From: Pseudomonadales bacterium
GTDB taxonomy: Bacteria > Pseudomonadota > Gammaproteobacteria > Pseudomonadales > Ketobacteraceae
Assembly (NCBI GenBank): GCA_002708905.1
Contig: PAPM01000011.1
Location: 1-64,000, forward strand
Direction of reading: 5' to 3'
Length of the DNA stretch: 64,000 nt
Shown here: positions 31,062 to 40,931 of the stretch, piece by piece
Layout of the letters: the number at the start of each line of letters is the position of its first letter
How positions within the stretch are numbered: position 1 is the stretch's first letter
Notes under the pieces: generated by a model
Database searches by the model: none
Told to the model about the DNA's origin: nothing
What the model saw: only the letters and a program-made list of their open reading frames with translations
Made by a program: the position numbers and the translations under genes

Positions 31062-31121
31062 ATGGGTGCTGTTTGCCAGGAAACCAGGCAAGATGATGTC
31101 ACTGGAGGCACCGTTTTATGA
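31062..31121 (+). CDS. 19-codon leader ORF before iscR
   Basis: ATG 31062 has AGGAGA 7 to 8 nt upstream, a better site than most genes here. The frame runs 19 codons ([19 protein letters not shown]), and its TGA overlaps the iscR ATG as ATGA. It is an ideal arrangement for translational coupling, so passage of ribosomes over this short frame could set iscR translation. It has one cysteine codon, which is not enough to suggest classical attenuation. No expression evidence is available. Confidence 0.45.
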   Translation: MGAVCQETRQDDVTGGTVL

Positions 31122-31606
31122 AACTCACTACCAAAGGTCGCTATGCGGTAACAGCTATGTTGGATTTGGCGTTACACGCTAAAACAGGGCCCGTCAGCCT
31201 GGCGGATATCTCTGAGCGACAAGGTATTTCCATTTCTTACCTCGAGCAGCTCTTTGCCAAACTGAGGAAAAATGACCTGGTGTCCAGTGTGCGTGGGCCT
31301 GGCGGTGGTTATCGCCTGAGTCGCGAGGGAGCGCAAATCTATGTGGCGCAGATTATCGATGCGGTCGATGAAAAAGTCGATGTGACCCGTTGTAGTGGTA
31401 ATGGCGACTGCCAGGACGGTGAAACCTGCCTTACCCATGATTTATGGCAGGACCTCAGCAAGCAGTTGCATGACTTTTTATCCAGCATCAGCTTACAGAA
31501 TCTGGTTGATCGCCAACACGTGCGGGAAGTGGCGGAGCGCCAGGATAAGTATCAACAGGAACGCGCCTCCAACAGCGGACGCGTGCCTTTAAGCGAAATC
31601 AATTAG
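31118..31606 (+). CDS. iscR: Fe-S cluster regulator IscR
   Basis: This Rrf2-family regulator has 162 residues. The winged helix is at about 1-60 ([50 protein letters not shown]). The cluster ligands are kept: Cys92, Cys98 and Cys104 in [18 protein letters not shown], with His107. It binds [2Fe-2S] and represses the isc promoter when iron-sulfur supply is adequate. GGAGG lies 9 nt before the ATG, and a leader ORF overlaps the start. I saw no clear match to a type 1 IscR site upstream. Confidence 0.96.
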   Translation: MKLTTKGRYAVTAMLDLALHAKTGPVSLADISERQGISISYLEQLFAKLRKNDLVSSVRGPGGGYRLSREGAQIYVAQIIDAVDEKVDVTRCSGNGDCQDGETCLTHDLWQDLSKQLHDFLSSISLQNLVDRQHVREVAERQDKYQQERASNSGRVPLSEIN

Positions 31607-31626
31607 TCCCTTCTTGGTGGATCGGT

Positions 31627-31655
31627 TTTACCGGTCCACCGCGCTGTTTTATAAT
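31627..31655 (+). promoter_or_regulatory. possible internal promoter of iscS
   Basis: TATAAT (31650-31655) follows TTTTAC (31627-31632) with a 17-nt spacer, 32 nt before the iscS start and in the 80-nt gap after iscR. It suggests iscS can be transcribed apart from iscR. Confidence 0.5.
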
Positions 31656-31686
31656 CCGCCCGACATTCTCTTCAGAAGATTTCCCC

Positions 31687-32832
31687 ATGCGACCGGTATA
31701 CCTAGATTATGCTGCATCCACCCCCGTTGACCCCGTCGTTGCGGAGAAAATGGGGCAGTACCTGACGTTGGATGGAATTTTCGCCAATCCCGCTTCCCGC
31801 TCCCACCTCTATGGCTGGCAGGCAGAGGAGGCGGTTGAGGCGGCCCGACGTCAGGTGGCGGAGCTCATTGGCGCCGAATCCAGGGAGATCGTCTGGACCT
31901 CCGGCGCAACCGAATCCGATAACCTGGCCATTAAAGGGATAATGGAAGCCTACGCAGCACAGGGTAATCATATCGTGACCTCGGCCATCGAGCACAAAGC
32001 TGTGTTGGATACCTGTCATTATCTGGAAGCCAAGGGTTGTCGAGTGACCTATCTGCAGCCGGACGATCAGGGCCTTATCCGGCCCCAGCAAGTGGCGGAG
32101 GCTTTGGAGAGCGACACCGTATTGGTGTCCCTGATGCACGTCAACAACGAGCTTGGCACCATAACCGATATTGATGCCATCGCCCGCATTACCCGCGAGC
32201 GTGGTGTGTTTCTGCATGTGGATGCGGCCCAAAGTGCCGGCAAGGTTCCGTTGGATGTGAAGGCTACCCCCGTGGACCTGATCTCTTTCTCTTCCCATAA
32301 AGTGTATGGGCCCAAAGGCATGGGGGCTTTGTATGTGCGGCGCAATCCCCAGGTGCGGGTGGCTGCCCAGATTCATGGTGGCGGGCATGAGCGTGGCATG
32401 CGGTCCGGTACCTTGGCTACCCATCAGATTGTGGGTATGGGTGAGGCGTTTCACCTTGCCAATAAGCAGATGGAGCAGGAAGCACGACAAATCGAGTCCC
32501 TGCGGCAACGGCTGTGGCAAGGCATATCCGGCCTGGGCGGGGTGCATTTGAACGGCCATCCGGAGCAGCGGGTGTGCGGGATATTGAATGTGGCGTTTGC
32601 CGGAGTGGATGGTGAAACCCTGCTAATGGCGCTGGGTGATCTGGCTGTATCCTCAGGCAGTGCGTGTAATTCGGCGACGGTGGCGCCTTCCTATGTGGTC
32701 AAGAGTCTCGGGATCGATGATGACCTGGCACTGGCATCGGTCCGTTTTTCCCTGGGCCGCTTTACCACTGAGCAAGAAATCGACTTGGCTATTGATCAAG
32801 TGACTGAGACTGTAAGCCGTCTCCGCGGTTGA
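31687..32832 (+). CDS. iscS: cysteine desulfurase (IscS type)
   Basis: The protein has 381 residues, about 20 shorter than E. coli IscS. It is a PLP enzyme that takes sulfur from cysteine for Fe-S clusters and tRNA thiolation. Seen: [12 protein letters not shown] at the start, [13 protein letters not shown] near 77-89, the PLP Lys in [12 protein letters not shown] near 206, and the active-site Cys327 in [16 protein letters not shown], which matches the IscS rather than the SufS active loop. The C-terminal tail that E. coli IscS uses for IscU is short here. iscU, iscA, hscBA and fdx, usual after iscS, are missing; ndk follows after 116 nt. Confidence 0.9.
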   Translation: MRPVYLDYAASTPVDPVVAEKMGQYLTLDGIFANPASRSHLYGWQAEEAVEAARRQVAELIGAESREIVWTSGATESDNLAIKGIMEAYAAQGNHIVTSAIEHKAVLDTCHYLEAKGCRVTYLQPDDQGLIRPQQVAEALESDTVLVSLMHVNNELGTITDIDAIARITRERGVFLHVDAAQSAGKVPLDVKATPVDLISFSSHKVYGPKGMGALYVRRNPQVRVAAQIHGGGHERGMRSGTLATHQIVGMGEAFHLANKQMEQEARQIESLRQRLWQGISGLGGVHLNGHPEQRVCGILNVAFAGVDGETLLMALGDLAVSSGSACNSATVAPSYVVKSLGIDDDLALASVRFSLGRFTTEQEIDLAIDQVTETVSRLRG

Positions 32833-32948
32833 TTGTATGCTTCGTAATAAAACCTGAGTATAATCGCCGCTTTCCGTGGGCACTGTGCCTGCGGTGCTCC
32901 GTTCCAGTTTTTTAACCCTTTGATATTTAATGTAATTTGGAGATAACC

Positions 32949-33380
32949 ATGGCGGTACAACGCACCTTTTCCATCATCAAACCCGACGCTGTTGCCAAAA
33001 ACGTGATTGGCGAAATCCTGACCCGCTTCGAAAAAGCCGGTCTGAAAGTGGTTGCCTCCAAAATGGTTCACCTGTCTGAGCAGACTGCTGGCGGTTTCTA
33101 TGCCGAGCACAAAGAGCGTCCTTTCTTTGCTGATCTGGTGAAGTTTATGACGTCCGGCCCGGTGGTTGTGCAGGTGTTGGAAGGTGAAAACGCAGTCGCC
33201 CTGAACCGCGAGCTGATGGGTGCTACCAACCCCAAGGAAGCGGCAGCCGGAACTATTCGTGCTGATTTCGCTCAAACCATTGACGAGAATGCGGTACACG
33301 GTTCTGATTCTGAAACCTCAGCTGCCCGTGAAATTGCTTACTTCTTCGCCGAAAGCGAGCTGTGCCCACGTACTCGGTAA
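32949..33380 (+). CDS. ndk: nucleoside diphosphate kinase
   Basis: The protein has 143 residues from ATG 32949 ([18 protein letters not shown], the usual start), with TTTGGAGA upstream; an ATG four codons earlier is also open. The catalytic His lies in ENAVHGSDS near 117, followed by [10 protein letters not shown]. It transfers phosphate between nucleoside tri- and diphosphates. A TATAAT at 32859-32864 followed by CGCCGC may be the -10 of its promoter. Confidence 0.97.
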   Translation: MAVQRTFSIIKPDAVAKNVIGEILTRFEKAGLKVVASKMVHLSEQTAGGFYAEHKERPFFADLVKFMTSGPVVVQVLEGENAVALNRELMGATNPKEAAAGTIRADFAQTIDENAVHGSDSETSAAREIAYFFAESELCPRTR

Positions 33381-33415
33381 TTGCTATAAAACAGCAATTT
33401 ACGCTACGCTTAATG

Positions 33416-33450
33416 ACAAATGGAGTCTTCACGGCTCCATTTGTTGTATT
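33416..33450 (+). terminator. probable terminator after ndk
   Basis: ACAAATGGAG (33416-33425) pairs perfectly with CTCCATTTGT (33435-33444) around a 9-nt loop, followed by a T-rich but interrupted tail (TGTATTT). It separates ndk from rlmN. Confidence 0.7.
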
Positions 33451-33486
33451 TAAAAGGTCCTGTTCAGGGCCAAGACAGGTGTCAAA

Positions 33487-34620
33487 ATGAGCTCAAAAGT
33501 GAATCTGTTGGGGATGAACCGTCCGCAAATGGAGGATTTCTTCGAGTCCATCGGAGAAAAACGCTTCCGTGCCCATCAGGTGATGAAGTGGATTCATTTC
33601 TTTGGGGCAGATGACTTTGAAACAATGACCAACCTGGGCAAGGCACTGCGGACCAAGTTGGCTGAGGTGGCAGAGATTCGTGGGCCGCACGTGGCGCTCG
33701 AGCATTTCTCCAACGACGGTACCCGTAAATGGGTAGTGGAGTTGGATCAGGGCAACAAGGTGGAAACGGTGTTTATCCCGGACGGCAAGCGCGGCACTCT
33801 GTGCGTGTCTTCCCAGGTGGGTTGTGCACTGGATTGCAGCTTCTGTTCCACCGGTAAGCAAGGTTTTCATCGCGATTTAACGGTGGCTGAGATCATCGGC
33901 CAGATGTGGATTGCCCAACGTTCCTTTGGTGCGCCCGATAATCGCGGCATCCGCAACATTACCAATGTGGTGATGATGGGCATGGGCGAGCCCCTTTTGA
34001 ATTTTGAGAACGTCATCAGTGCCATGGAGCTGATGAAGGACGATTTGGGGTATGGTGTTGCCAAAAAGCGGCTTACTTTGAGTACCTCCGGTGTCGTGCC
34101 GAGGATGTATGAACTCTACGATCGTATTGATGTGGCGCTGGCCGTCTCACTGCATGCCCCCAATGACGAGCTGCGGGATGTCCTTGTTCCTGTTAATAAA
34201 AAGTACCCTTTGTCGGAATTAATGGCGGCTTGCCGTGAATATGTGGACAAGTTCCCGGACACGCGGCGCGTAACGATGGAATATGTGCTGATTGATGGGG
34301 TGAATGACAAGTATGAGCACGCCGAGCAGCTGATTGAGCTGCTGCAAAACGTGCCGTCCAAGATCAACCTGATTCCGTTTAATCCGTTCCCCAATTCGGG
34401 CTACAAGCGTCCCAATGGTATGCGTATCAAGGCATTCCAGGATCGTTTGATGAAAGCGGGGTTTGTCACTACCATCCGCACTACGCGTGGGGATGATATC
34501 GACGCGGCCTGCGGTCAATTAGTGGGCAAAGTTCAGGATCGAACTCGACGTTCAGCCCAATGGCAGGCGAAGGTCGCAGCCAAGGGCAAAAAGATTCCAG
34601 TTCACCAAACCGGCTCCTGA
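33487..34620 (+). CDS. rlmN: 23S rRNA/tRNA adenine-C2 methyltransferase
   Basis: This radical-SAM enzyme has 377 residues. The cluster motif CxxxCxxC is seen in [12 protein letters not shown] near 116, and a second reactive Cys in DIDAACGQL near 341. [11 protein letters not shown] and NLIPFNPFP also mark the RlmN family. It methylates C2 of A2503 in 23S rRNA and A37 in some tRNAs using two AdoMet and a Cys-bound methyl intermediate. It starts the rlmN-pilW-rodZ-ispG-hisS-yfgM-bamB-der block. Confidence 0.97.
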   Translation: MSSKVNLLGMNRPQMEDFFESIGEKRFRAHQVMKWIHFFGADDFETMTNLGKALRTKLAEVAEIRGPHVALEHFSNDGTRKWVVELDQGNKVETVFIPDGKRGTLCVSSQVGCALDCSFCSTGKQGFHRDLTVAEIIGQMWIAQRSFGAPDNRGIRNITNVVMMGMGEPLLNFENVISAMELMKDDLGYGVAKKRLTLSTSGVVPRMYELYDRIDVALAVSLHAPNDELRDVLVPVNKKYPLSELMAACREYVDKFPDTRRVTMEYVLIDGVNDKYEHAEQLIELLQNVPSKINLIPFNPFPNSGYKRPNGMRIKAFQDRLMKAGFVTTIRTTRGDDIDAACGQLVGKVQDRTRRSAQWQAKVAAKGKKIPVHQTGS

Positions 34621-34668
34621 CCTATCAGGCAGTCTATATTTGACACATACGATGTGGTCAAATTGAGG

Positions 34669-35478
34669 ATGAGGACATTGTTGAGGGCATTGTACAAAGC
34701 GCTGTATAGAGCAACGTACAGAACGATATTGAGAGCCTCGCTACCAGTGTTGGTTGTATTGGGGGTGGCGGGCTGCGTTACCGAAACCAATGACCCGCTG
34801 GCGCAAAACCGGGACCCTGAAAAGGCAGCACGCGCCTACGTGGACGCCGGCACCCTGTATATGCAGCGTGGCAAGATGGAACATGCCAACCGAACATTGA
34901 CCCGGGCTTATGATATCGCCCCCAAGGACCCGGCGGTTAACAATGCTTTGGCGCTGTTTTATTCTATTGAAGGGAATGATGAGCAGATCGAAAAGCATTT
35001 CAAGATCGCGCTGTCAGAGGATCCTGATTTTTCCCAGGCGCGTAACAATTATGCTGCCTATCTGTTTGATAAAGGAAAGTATGAGCAGGCCATAGAGCAT
35101 TTGGATCGGGTGACGAGGGACTACAAATACCCGCGTCGTTTCAAGGCATATGAGAACCTGGGTATCTGCTACCTGCGCACGGGTGATGTGGAGTCCGCCA
35201 AAAGTTCTTTCAACCGTGCGCTGCAGCTGAATTCCAATTTGCCGGTTTCCTTGGTGGAAATGGCGGAAATTGCCCTTACTGAAGGCGATAACAAGATGGC
35301 CGCCCGTTACCTTAAAAAGTACGAGTCCATAGCCCAGCCCAGCCCCCGTCAATTATGGATCGGAATTCGCCTGCAGCGGGTTTTGGGGGATAAGAACAAG
35401 TTGGCCAGCTATGAACTAGCCTTAAAGAACATGTTCCCCGGCTCGGACGAATATAAAGAATACAAGGCATCGTTGTAA
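34669..35478 (+). CDS. pilW: type IV pilus TPR lipoprotein PilW/PilF
   Basis: This is an outer-membrane lipoprotein made of tetratricopeptide repeats, needed for assembly of the PilQ secretin. Seen: lipobox LGVAGC, then TPR repeats from about residue 55 (AARAYVDAGTLYMQRGKMEHA, NNYAAYLFDKGKYEQAIEHL, YENLGICYLRTGDVESAKSS). The start is uncertain: GTG 34654, ATG 34669 and TTG 34681 (which has GAGGA at a good distance) are all open; I give the ATG. The n-region before the lipobox is odd, with a four-residue period ALYK/ALYR/ATYR/TILR encoded by 12-nt units (34687-34734). The place between rlmN and rodZ is the standard one. Confidence 0.88.
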   Translation: MRTLLRALYKALYRATYRTILRASLPVLVVLGVAGCVTETNDPLAQNRDPEKAARAYVDAGTLYMQRGKMEHANRTLTRAYDIAPKDPAVNNALALFYSIEGNDEQIEKHFKIALSEDPDFSQARNNYAAYLFDKGKYEQAIEHLDRVTRDYKYPRRFKAYENLGICYLRTGDVESAKSSFNRALQLNSNLPVSLVEMAEIALTEGDNKMAARYLKKYESIAQPSPRQLWIGIRLQRVLGDKNKLASYELALKNMFPGSDEYKEYKASL

Positions 35479-35481
35479 CCC

Positions 35482-36495
35482 ATGACTGCATTACCCGGAA
35501 AGCCAGCCGCCAACGCCACTCCCGACAACGGAAACGGGATGGATAAGCTGTTGGCAACGTCTCCGGGGGCACGCTTGCAACGGGCACGGGAGGCCGCCAA
35601 ACTCAGCGTTAATGAGGCAGCGGATTCCCTCCATCTCTCCCCCGGCGTGGTCAAGGCGTTGGAAGCCGACGATTTTCGCTCACTCCCCAATGCCACCTTT
35701 GTGAAGGGCTATTTGCGCAGCTATTCCCGTCTGCTCGGCATTCCGGGGGAAGAACTGGTCCGAACCTATGAATCCATAACCGGTAGCAATAAACCGCAAC
35801 CGGTCACCCCCATCGAGGCCCCTCGAACAGCCCCGAAGTTCGCAACACCGGTACGTTTTGGTGTTTTGCTGATGGTGGTGCTCGCCATTGTCTGGTTCTT
35901 CTGGCCCTCCAATGAGGATGCTCCCGTTGCGCTCGATGAGGCCGCTGAGCTGAGTGTGCCCGCCAACGAGTCGAGCCAGGCTCTATCCGATCCCGAGCTT
36001 GAGCAGGTTGCTATTGATTCAGCTGAGCCCAGTCCTCAGGAACCTGACATTGAAGTACCTGAGGAAGAAATGGTTGCTCCTTTGCAGGAAGTTGCGCCAG
36101 AGCCCGAGTCTGAAGCAGAACCTTTAGAGCCAACTTCTGCAGCCGACCCCGTTGTCGGTGAGCCTCTCCTGTCGCAGGCCCCGGAACCAATCCCGGCACA
36201 GGAACAGCTTACAGTAGAGCCTCCAGCAAATGAGCCAGAGGCCTCTCCCCTGGGTATCGACGGGATGGTGTCCATGACCTTTACCGGAGATTGTTGGGTG
36301 GAGGTGCGTGATGGCACAGGAGAACTGATCTATTCCAATCTGAAGCGTAATGGCGAGAGCCTTACCGTCAAAGGCGTGCCACCGCTTGAAGCCAAGCTGG
36401 GTAACGGGAATGTCGTTTCCCTTAGCTACAATGGCCAGCCGGTCTCGTTCCATATTCCTCCCCATAATGTGGTGCGGGTGCGCCTCGGGGAATAG
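35482..36495 (+). CDS. rodZ: cytoskeletal protein RodZ
   Basis: The protein has 337 residues. Layout: an N-terminal Cro/HTH domain (about 29-95, [20 protein letters not shown]), one membrane helix near 118-136 ([16 protein letters not shown]), a long acidic Pro/Glu-rich periplasmic linker (about 140-255), and a C-terminal DUF4115 domain ([17 protein letters not shown]). It ties MreB to the cell wall machinery and controls rod shape. It starts 3 nt after pilW ends. Confidence 0.92.
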   Translation: MTALPGKPAANATPDNGNGMDKLLATSPGARLQRAREAAKLSVNEAADSLHLSPGVVKALEADDFRSLPNATFVKGYLRSYSRLLGIPGEELVRTYESITGSNKPQPVTPIEAPRTAPKFATPVRFGVLLMVVLAIVWFFWPSNEDAPVALDEAAELSVPANESSQALSDPELEQVAIDSAEPSPQEPDIEVPEEEMVAPLQEVAPEPESEAEPLEPTSAADPVVGEPLLSQAPEPIPAQEQLTVEPPANEPEASPLGIDGMVSMTFTGDCWVEVRDGTGELIYSNLKRNGESLTVKGVPPLEAKLGNGNVVSLSYNGQPVSFHIPPHNVVRVRLGE

Positions 36496-36572
36496 ATAGC
36501 CTCCGCGCTCCATGGCATTACACTTCAATAAGCCTTAACATACCGCCCAGAAAACAGGGTAGGAGTCCAGCA

Positions 36573-37697
36573 ATGCACAGCGAATCACCAATCAAACGTC
36601 GTCAATCTCGCCAGATCATGGTTGGCAATGTGCCTGTGGGTGGTGATGCGCCAATCAGTGTGCAGAGTATGACCAACACTGAAACCACGGATGTGGCCGC
36701 GACCGTAGGCCAGATCAAGCGCCTGGAAGAGGCGGGGGTGGATATCGTGCGGGTTTCTGTACCGAGTATGGAAGCTGCAGATGCCTTTGGTGAGATCAAG
36801 AAGCAGGTTGCTGTGCCGTTGGTGGCAGATATTCACTTTGACTACAAAATTGCCCTGGCCGTCGCAGAAAAAGGGGTGGATTGCCTGCGCATCAATCCCG
36901 GCAATATCGGCCGTGAGGACCGGGTACGGGCGGTGGTGGATTGCGCCCGGGACAAAAATATCCCCATTCGAATCGGGGTGAATGCCGGCTCCCTGGAAAA
37001 GGATCTACAGAAAAAGTACGGCGAGCCCACGCCGGCAGCCTTGATGGAATCCGCCATGCGCCATGTGGATATCCTCGACAAACTGGATTTCCAGAATTTC
37101 AAGCTGAGCCTGAAAGCCTCCAACGTGTTCATGACGGTGGATGCTTACCGCCTGATTGCGGCCCAGATCGATAACCCATTGCACCTGGGGGTGACCGAGG
37201 CGGGCGGCCTGCGTTCCGGCACGGTGAAATCGGCTATTGCCTTAGGGGCTCTGCTGCTGGACGGTATCGGCGACACCCTGCGTATATCCCTGGCCGCCGA
37301 TCCGGTGGAAGAGGTGAAGGTAGGCTTTGATATCCTCAAGAGTCTGGGGTTGCGTACCAAAGGTATTAACTTTATCGCCTGCCCGAGCTGTTCCCGTCAG
37401 AATTTCGATGTCATCAGCACGGTGAATGCCCTGGAATCCCGTTTGGAAGACATTAAAACGCCGTTGGACGTGGCCATTATCGGCTGCGTGGTCAATGGTC
37501 CCGGTGAGGCCAAAGAAGCTCATATCGGTTTGACTGGCGGTTCCCCCAACAACTTGATCTTCCGGGAAGGCAAACCCAGTCACAAGGTGGACAACGCCGA
37601 GCTGATTGATGAGCTGGAGAAGGTGATCCGGGCCAAAGCAGAAGAGATGGATGCTGAAGGTGGCGAAGGCCCCGTAAAAATAACACTCGGGGCCTGA
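36573..37697 (+). CDS. ispG: 4-hydroxy-3-methylbut-2-enyl-diphosphate synthase
   Basis: The protein has 374 residues. IspG carries out the reductive ring opening of MEcPP to HMBPP in the non-mevalonate isoprenoid pathway, using a [4Fe-4S] cluster. The ligands are seen in [10 protein letters not shown] near 270 (two Cys) and [15 protein letters not shown] near 305 (Cys and Glu). The TIM-barrel N terminus begins [19 protein letters not shown] and [10 protein letters not shown]. It lies in its usual place between rodZ and hisS. Confidence 0.97.
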   Translation: MHSESPIKRRQSRQIMVGNVPVGGDAPISVQSMTNTETTDVAATVGQIKRLEEAGVDIVRVSVPSMEAADAFGEIKKQVAVPLVADIHFDYKIALAVAEKGVDCLRINPGNIGREDRVRAVVDCARDKNIPIRIGVNAGSLEKDLQKKYGEPTPAALMESAMRHVDILDKLDFQNFKLSLKASNVFMTVDAYRLIAAQIDNPLHLGVTEAGGLRSGTVKSAIALGALLLDGIGDTLRISLAADPVEEVKVGFDILKSLGLRTKGINFIACPSCSRQNFDVISTVNALESRLEDIKTPLDVAIIGCVVNGPGEAKEAHIGLTGGSPNNLIFREGKPSHKVDNAELIDELEKVIRAKAEEMDAEGGEGPVKITLGA

Positions 37698-37760
37698 TCT
37701 GGCTTATAATCGGCCGCTTTTAATCTTCCGTGTCAGCGAAATTAGTTAGGAACATCAGCA

Positions 37761-39041
37761 TTGAGCAAGCGAATTAAAGCAATCCGCGGTATGAACGACA
37801 TCCTGCCGCAGGATTCCGCTGTCTGGCAATACCTTGAGGGTACCGTACGTGGGCTGTTGAATCAGTACAGCTACGGCGAGATCCGTTTACCCATTGTGGA
37901 ATACACCGACCTGTTCAAGCGCTCCATCGGCGAAGTTACTGATATCGTCGAGAAAGAGATGTACACCTTCGAAGACCGCAATGAGGAAAGCCTCACTTTG
38001 CGTCCGGAAGGAACTGCCGGGTGTGTCAGGGCAGGAGAAGAACACGGCTTACTCTATAACCAGGTACAGCGCTTTTGGTACATGGGGCCGATGTTCCGCT
38101 ATGAAAAACCGCAGAAAGGCCGTTATCGCCAATTCCACCAGATTGGGGTGGAAACCTTCGGTATGGCCGGTCCGGATATCGATGCCGAACTGATCATCAT
38201 GACGGCACGCCTATGGAAGGAACTGGGTATCGCCGACAGAGTCACTCTGCAATTGAACAGCCTGGGTTCCAATGAAGCACGGGCAGAATTCCGCGATGCA
38301 TTGGTGGCGTTCCTCAAGCAGCATTTTGATCAGTTGGATGAAGACAGCCAGCGTCGACTGGATTCCAATCCCCTGCGAGTGTTGGATTCCAAGGATGAAG
38401 GCACCCAGTCAGTACTTAAGAACGCACCCAGCTTGCATGAGTATCTGGATGAGGAATCCCGGGATCACTTTGAGCAGTTGAAAGCGGCTCTGGATGCGGC
38501 CGGTGTATCCTATGAGATCAACCCCAATCTGGTCCGCGGCCTGGACTACTACTGCAAAACCGTTTTTGAGTGGGTGACCGATGCGCTAGGCGCCCAGGGC
38601 ACCGTTTGTGCCGGTGGTCGCTACGATGGACTGGTTCAGCAGCTGGGTGGTAAAGCCACTCCCGCCGTTGGCTTTGCCATGGGCATTGAGCGTTTGGTGT
38701 TACTGCTGGAAGCCTGTGAGGTGGTGGACCACATCCGTCATGCACCGGATATTTATGTGATGTCGGAAGATGCCATAGCCGGTCTGCTGCTGGCCGAAAA
38801 CGTACGAAACCAATTACCGACTCTGCGTGTCCAATGTCACTGCGGCGGCGGCAAGTTCAAAAAACAGATCAAGAAAGCGGACGATTCCGGTGCCCTCATT
38901 GCTTTGGTGTTGGGCGCGGACGAAATTCAGAACCAGCAGGTAACCGTAAAATTCCTGCGCGAGCAGCGCGACCAGGTGGTTATCCCGCAGGATCAATTAC
39001 AAACCTTTTTTGCAGAAAACCTGATCAGCCAGGAGTCATAA
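37761..39041 (+). CDS. hisS: histidyl-tRNA synthetase
   Basis: This class II synthetase has 426 residues. It starts at TTG 37761 ([16 protein letters not shown]) with AGGAAC upstream. Seen: motif 2 ([17 protein letters not shown] near 80), [20 protein letters not shown] near 113-132, the His-specific [15 protein letters not shown] near 258, motif 3 ([16 protein letters not shown] near 302), and the anticodon-binding C-terminal domain. A TATAAT at 37705-37710 may be a local -10. Confidence 0.96.
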   Translation: MSKRIKAIRGMNDILPQDSAVWQYLEGTVRGLLNQYSYGEIRLPIVEYTDLFKRSIGEVTDIVEKEMYTFEDRNEESLTLRPEGTAGCVRAGEEHGLLYNQVQRFWYMGPMFRYEKPQKGRYRQFHQIGVETFGMAGPDIDAELIIMTARLWKELGIADRVTLQLNSLGSNEARAEFRDALVAFLKQHFDQLDEDSQRRLDSNPLRVLDSKDEGTQSVLKNAPSLHEYLDEESRDHFEQLKAALDAAGVSYEINPNLVRGLDYYCKTVFEWVTDALGAQGTVCAGGRYDGLVQQLGGKATPAVGFAMGIERLVLLLEACEVVDHIRHAPDIYVMSEDAIAGLLLAENVRNQLPTLRVQCHCGGGKFKKQIKKADDSGALIALVLGADEIQNQQVTVKFLREQRDQVVIPQDQLQTFFAENLISQES

Positions 39042-39042
39042 C

Positions 39043-39729
39043 GTGGACGTTTACACTACCGAAGAACAACAAATAGAAGCGATCAAGAAATGGTGGCAAA
39101 CCAATGGCAACAGCGTGCTGATCGGAATTGCGCTCGCTATCGCAGCCGTGTTGGGGTACCAGACTTGGAACCAGAATAAGCAGGCGAACAGCGAAGCCGC
39201 TGCAGTGCTGTATGGCCAGGTGGTGGAAGCGGCTACCCAGGCGGATCAAAATCGACTGCAGGGCAACAGCGAAGAATTGGAAGGCCAGCTGGCGACCCTG
39301 ACTCATTTGGGTGAACAGTTGAAGACGGATTTCAGCAACAGTGAGTATGCGGTGTTTGGTGCGTTGATGCTGGCCAAGGAAGCCATGCTGGGGGCTAAGC
39401 CGGAAGAGGCGGAAACCCAGTTGCGCTGGGCCATGGAACACACGGTCAGTGACGCAACCCGTCTGATTGCTAACCTGCGCCTGGTTCGGGTGCTGGCCGC
39501 TCAGGAACAGTACGATGCGGCGTTGAAAGCGCTGGATGCGGTGCAGCCGGGCTCCCAGGCCGATGCCTATGAAGAAGTGCGTGGCGATATTTACGTGGCC
39601 ATGGGAGAGATGGAACAGGCTCGTGACGCTTATAAAAAAGCAATGGAACTCAGTGCTGAACGTAATGAAGGCCAGAGCCGCCCGATCTTAAAATTCAAGC
39701 ATGATAACTTGCTGGTGGCGGGCAACTGA
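39043..39729 (+). CDS. yfgM: YfgM family TPR-like membrane protein
   Basis: The protein has 228 residues and starts at GTG 39043, just 1 nt after the hisS stop. One membrane helix near 24-42 (SVLIGIALAIAAVLGYQTW) anchors a periplasmic helical repeat domain. YfgM in E. coli binds SecYEG and the chaperone PpiD and helps pass proteins to periplasmic chaperones. KKWWQTNGN before the helix and QLRWAMEHTVSDATRLIANLRLVRVL near 140 fit the family. Confidence 0.9.
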   Translation: MDVYTTEEQQIEAIKKWWQTNGNSVLIGIALAIAAVLGYQTWNQNKQANSEAAAVLYGQVVEAATQADQNRLQGNSEELEGQLATLTHLGEQLKTDFSNSEYAVFGALMLAKEAMLGAKPEEAETQLRWAMEHTVSDATRLIANLRLVRVLAAQEQYDAALKALDAVQPGSQADAYEEVRGDIYVAMGEMEQARDAYKKAMELSAERNEGQSRPILKFKHDNLLVAGN

Positions 39730-40931
39730 TGCGCTATCGGTTCCTAATAATGCTGCTGGCATTGGCGATGTCGGCATGCAGCAGTGATGACAGTGTTATT
39801 CAGCCTTCTCCGGTGCCGCAGTTCAAGGCTCAAATCAGTATTGAGAAACTGTGGACGGCCCGGGTAGGTGATGGTGTCGGTGAAGTCTACCTGAGCTTGA
39901 AACCGGCGTTAACAGAACGCTGGGCGTTCGCGGCATCCCATGAGGGTGACGTGTATAAACTGGATCGTGCCACCGGCAAACGGGAGTGGGTGGTCGATCT
40001 GGAGCGCAAAATCACCGGGGGTGTGGGCGCGGCCTACGGTATGGTGGCTGTGGGTACCGCCAATGGTGAAATTGTGGTGCTGAGTGAAGAGGACGGCAGC
40101 ATCCTCTGGGAAAAGCCTTTGGGTGGGCAGGTCATGTCCGCTCCTGCCTTTGGCAGTAACCGGTTGGTGGTACAGTCCATTGACGGTCGTCTCCATGGCC
40201 TTGATCGCACCGATGGCAGTGTTATTTGGTTGTTCGACACCAGTATTCCAATCCTGACCCTGCGGGGTGAGAGCAGCCCGGTAGTGATGGGCGGCGCTAC
40301 CCTGGCCGGTTTTGCCAACGGCAAATTGGTCGCCCTGGATACAGAGAGTGGTTTTGTCGCCTGGGAACGGTTGATCGGTGAACCCAAGGGCCGTTCTGAG
40401 CTTGAGCGCCTGATTGACCTGGACGGCCGTTTCTGGGTTTCGGACAAAATCGTGTATGCGGTTACCTACCAGGGTGGTCTGGCCGCGATAGATATTCCAT
40501 CGGGCAGGGTGCTGTGGACCAAGCCGGTGTCTTCCTATGCAGGTGTGTCTGAGTTCCTCTCACAACTGTATGTAGTGGATGAGGATAGCGTGCTGTATGC
40601 CAAAGATTCTGTATCAGGTACTGATATCTGGCAGGTGGACAGTCTGAAAGGCCGCGGCTTGGGTGCGCCCACTGCCTATGATCGCTATGTACTGGTGGGG
40701 GATTTCCAAGGCTTTTTATACTGGCTGTCCTACCGGGATGGCAGTTTCCTGGCTCGCGCGAAAGTGGGAGTCAAACGTTATCAATACGCCAATGAAAAAG
40801 CGCAGTCCCTGCGTCGCGTAACGGATCCGGCGGACGGCCTGCGGGCTGAGCCGGTGGTGTATGATGATATCGTGTATGTTCAGGGCAACAGCGGAGAGCT
40901 GGCGGCCTATAAAGTAGTTGAGGAAAAATGA
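39729..40931 (+). CDS. bamB: outer-membrane assembly lipoprotein BamB
   Basis: The protein has 400 residues and begins in a TGATG overlap with yfgM. It has a lipoprotein signal ([13 protein letters not shown], Cys near 17) and an eight-bladed PQQ-type beta-propeller, shown by repeats such as [33 protein letters not shown] and [16 protein letters not shown]. BamB helps BamA fold outer-membrane proteins such as the TonB receptor in this window. It is followed by der with a 4-nt overlap. Confidence 0.95.
   Translation: MRYRFLIMLLALAMSACSSDDSVIQPSPVPQFKAQISIEKLWTARVGDGVGEVYLSLKPALTERWAFAASHEGDVYKLDRATGKREWVVDLERKITGGVGAAYGMVAVGTANGEIVVLSEEDGSILWEKPLGGQVMSAPAFGSNRLVVQSIDGRLHGLDRTDGSVIWLFDTSIPILTLRGESSPVVMGGATLAGFANGKLVALDTESGFVAWERLIGEPKGRSELERLIDLDGRFWVSDKIVYAVTYQGGLAAIDIPSGRVLWTKPVSSYAGVSEFLSQLYVVDEDSVLYAKDSVSGTDIWQVDSLKGRGLGAPTAYDRYVLVGDFQGFLYWLSYRDGSFLARAKVGVKRYQYANEKAQSLRRVTDPADGLRAEPVVYDDIVYVQGNSGELAAYKVVEEK

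Noticed and set aside
31702-32559. 285-codon minus-strand frame
   Set aside because: It is an antisense shadow over iscS.
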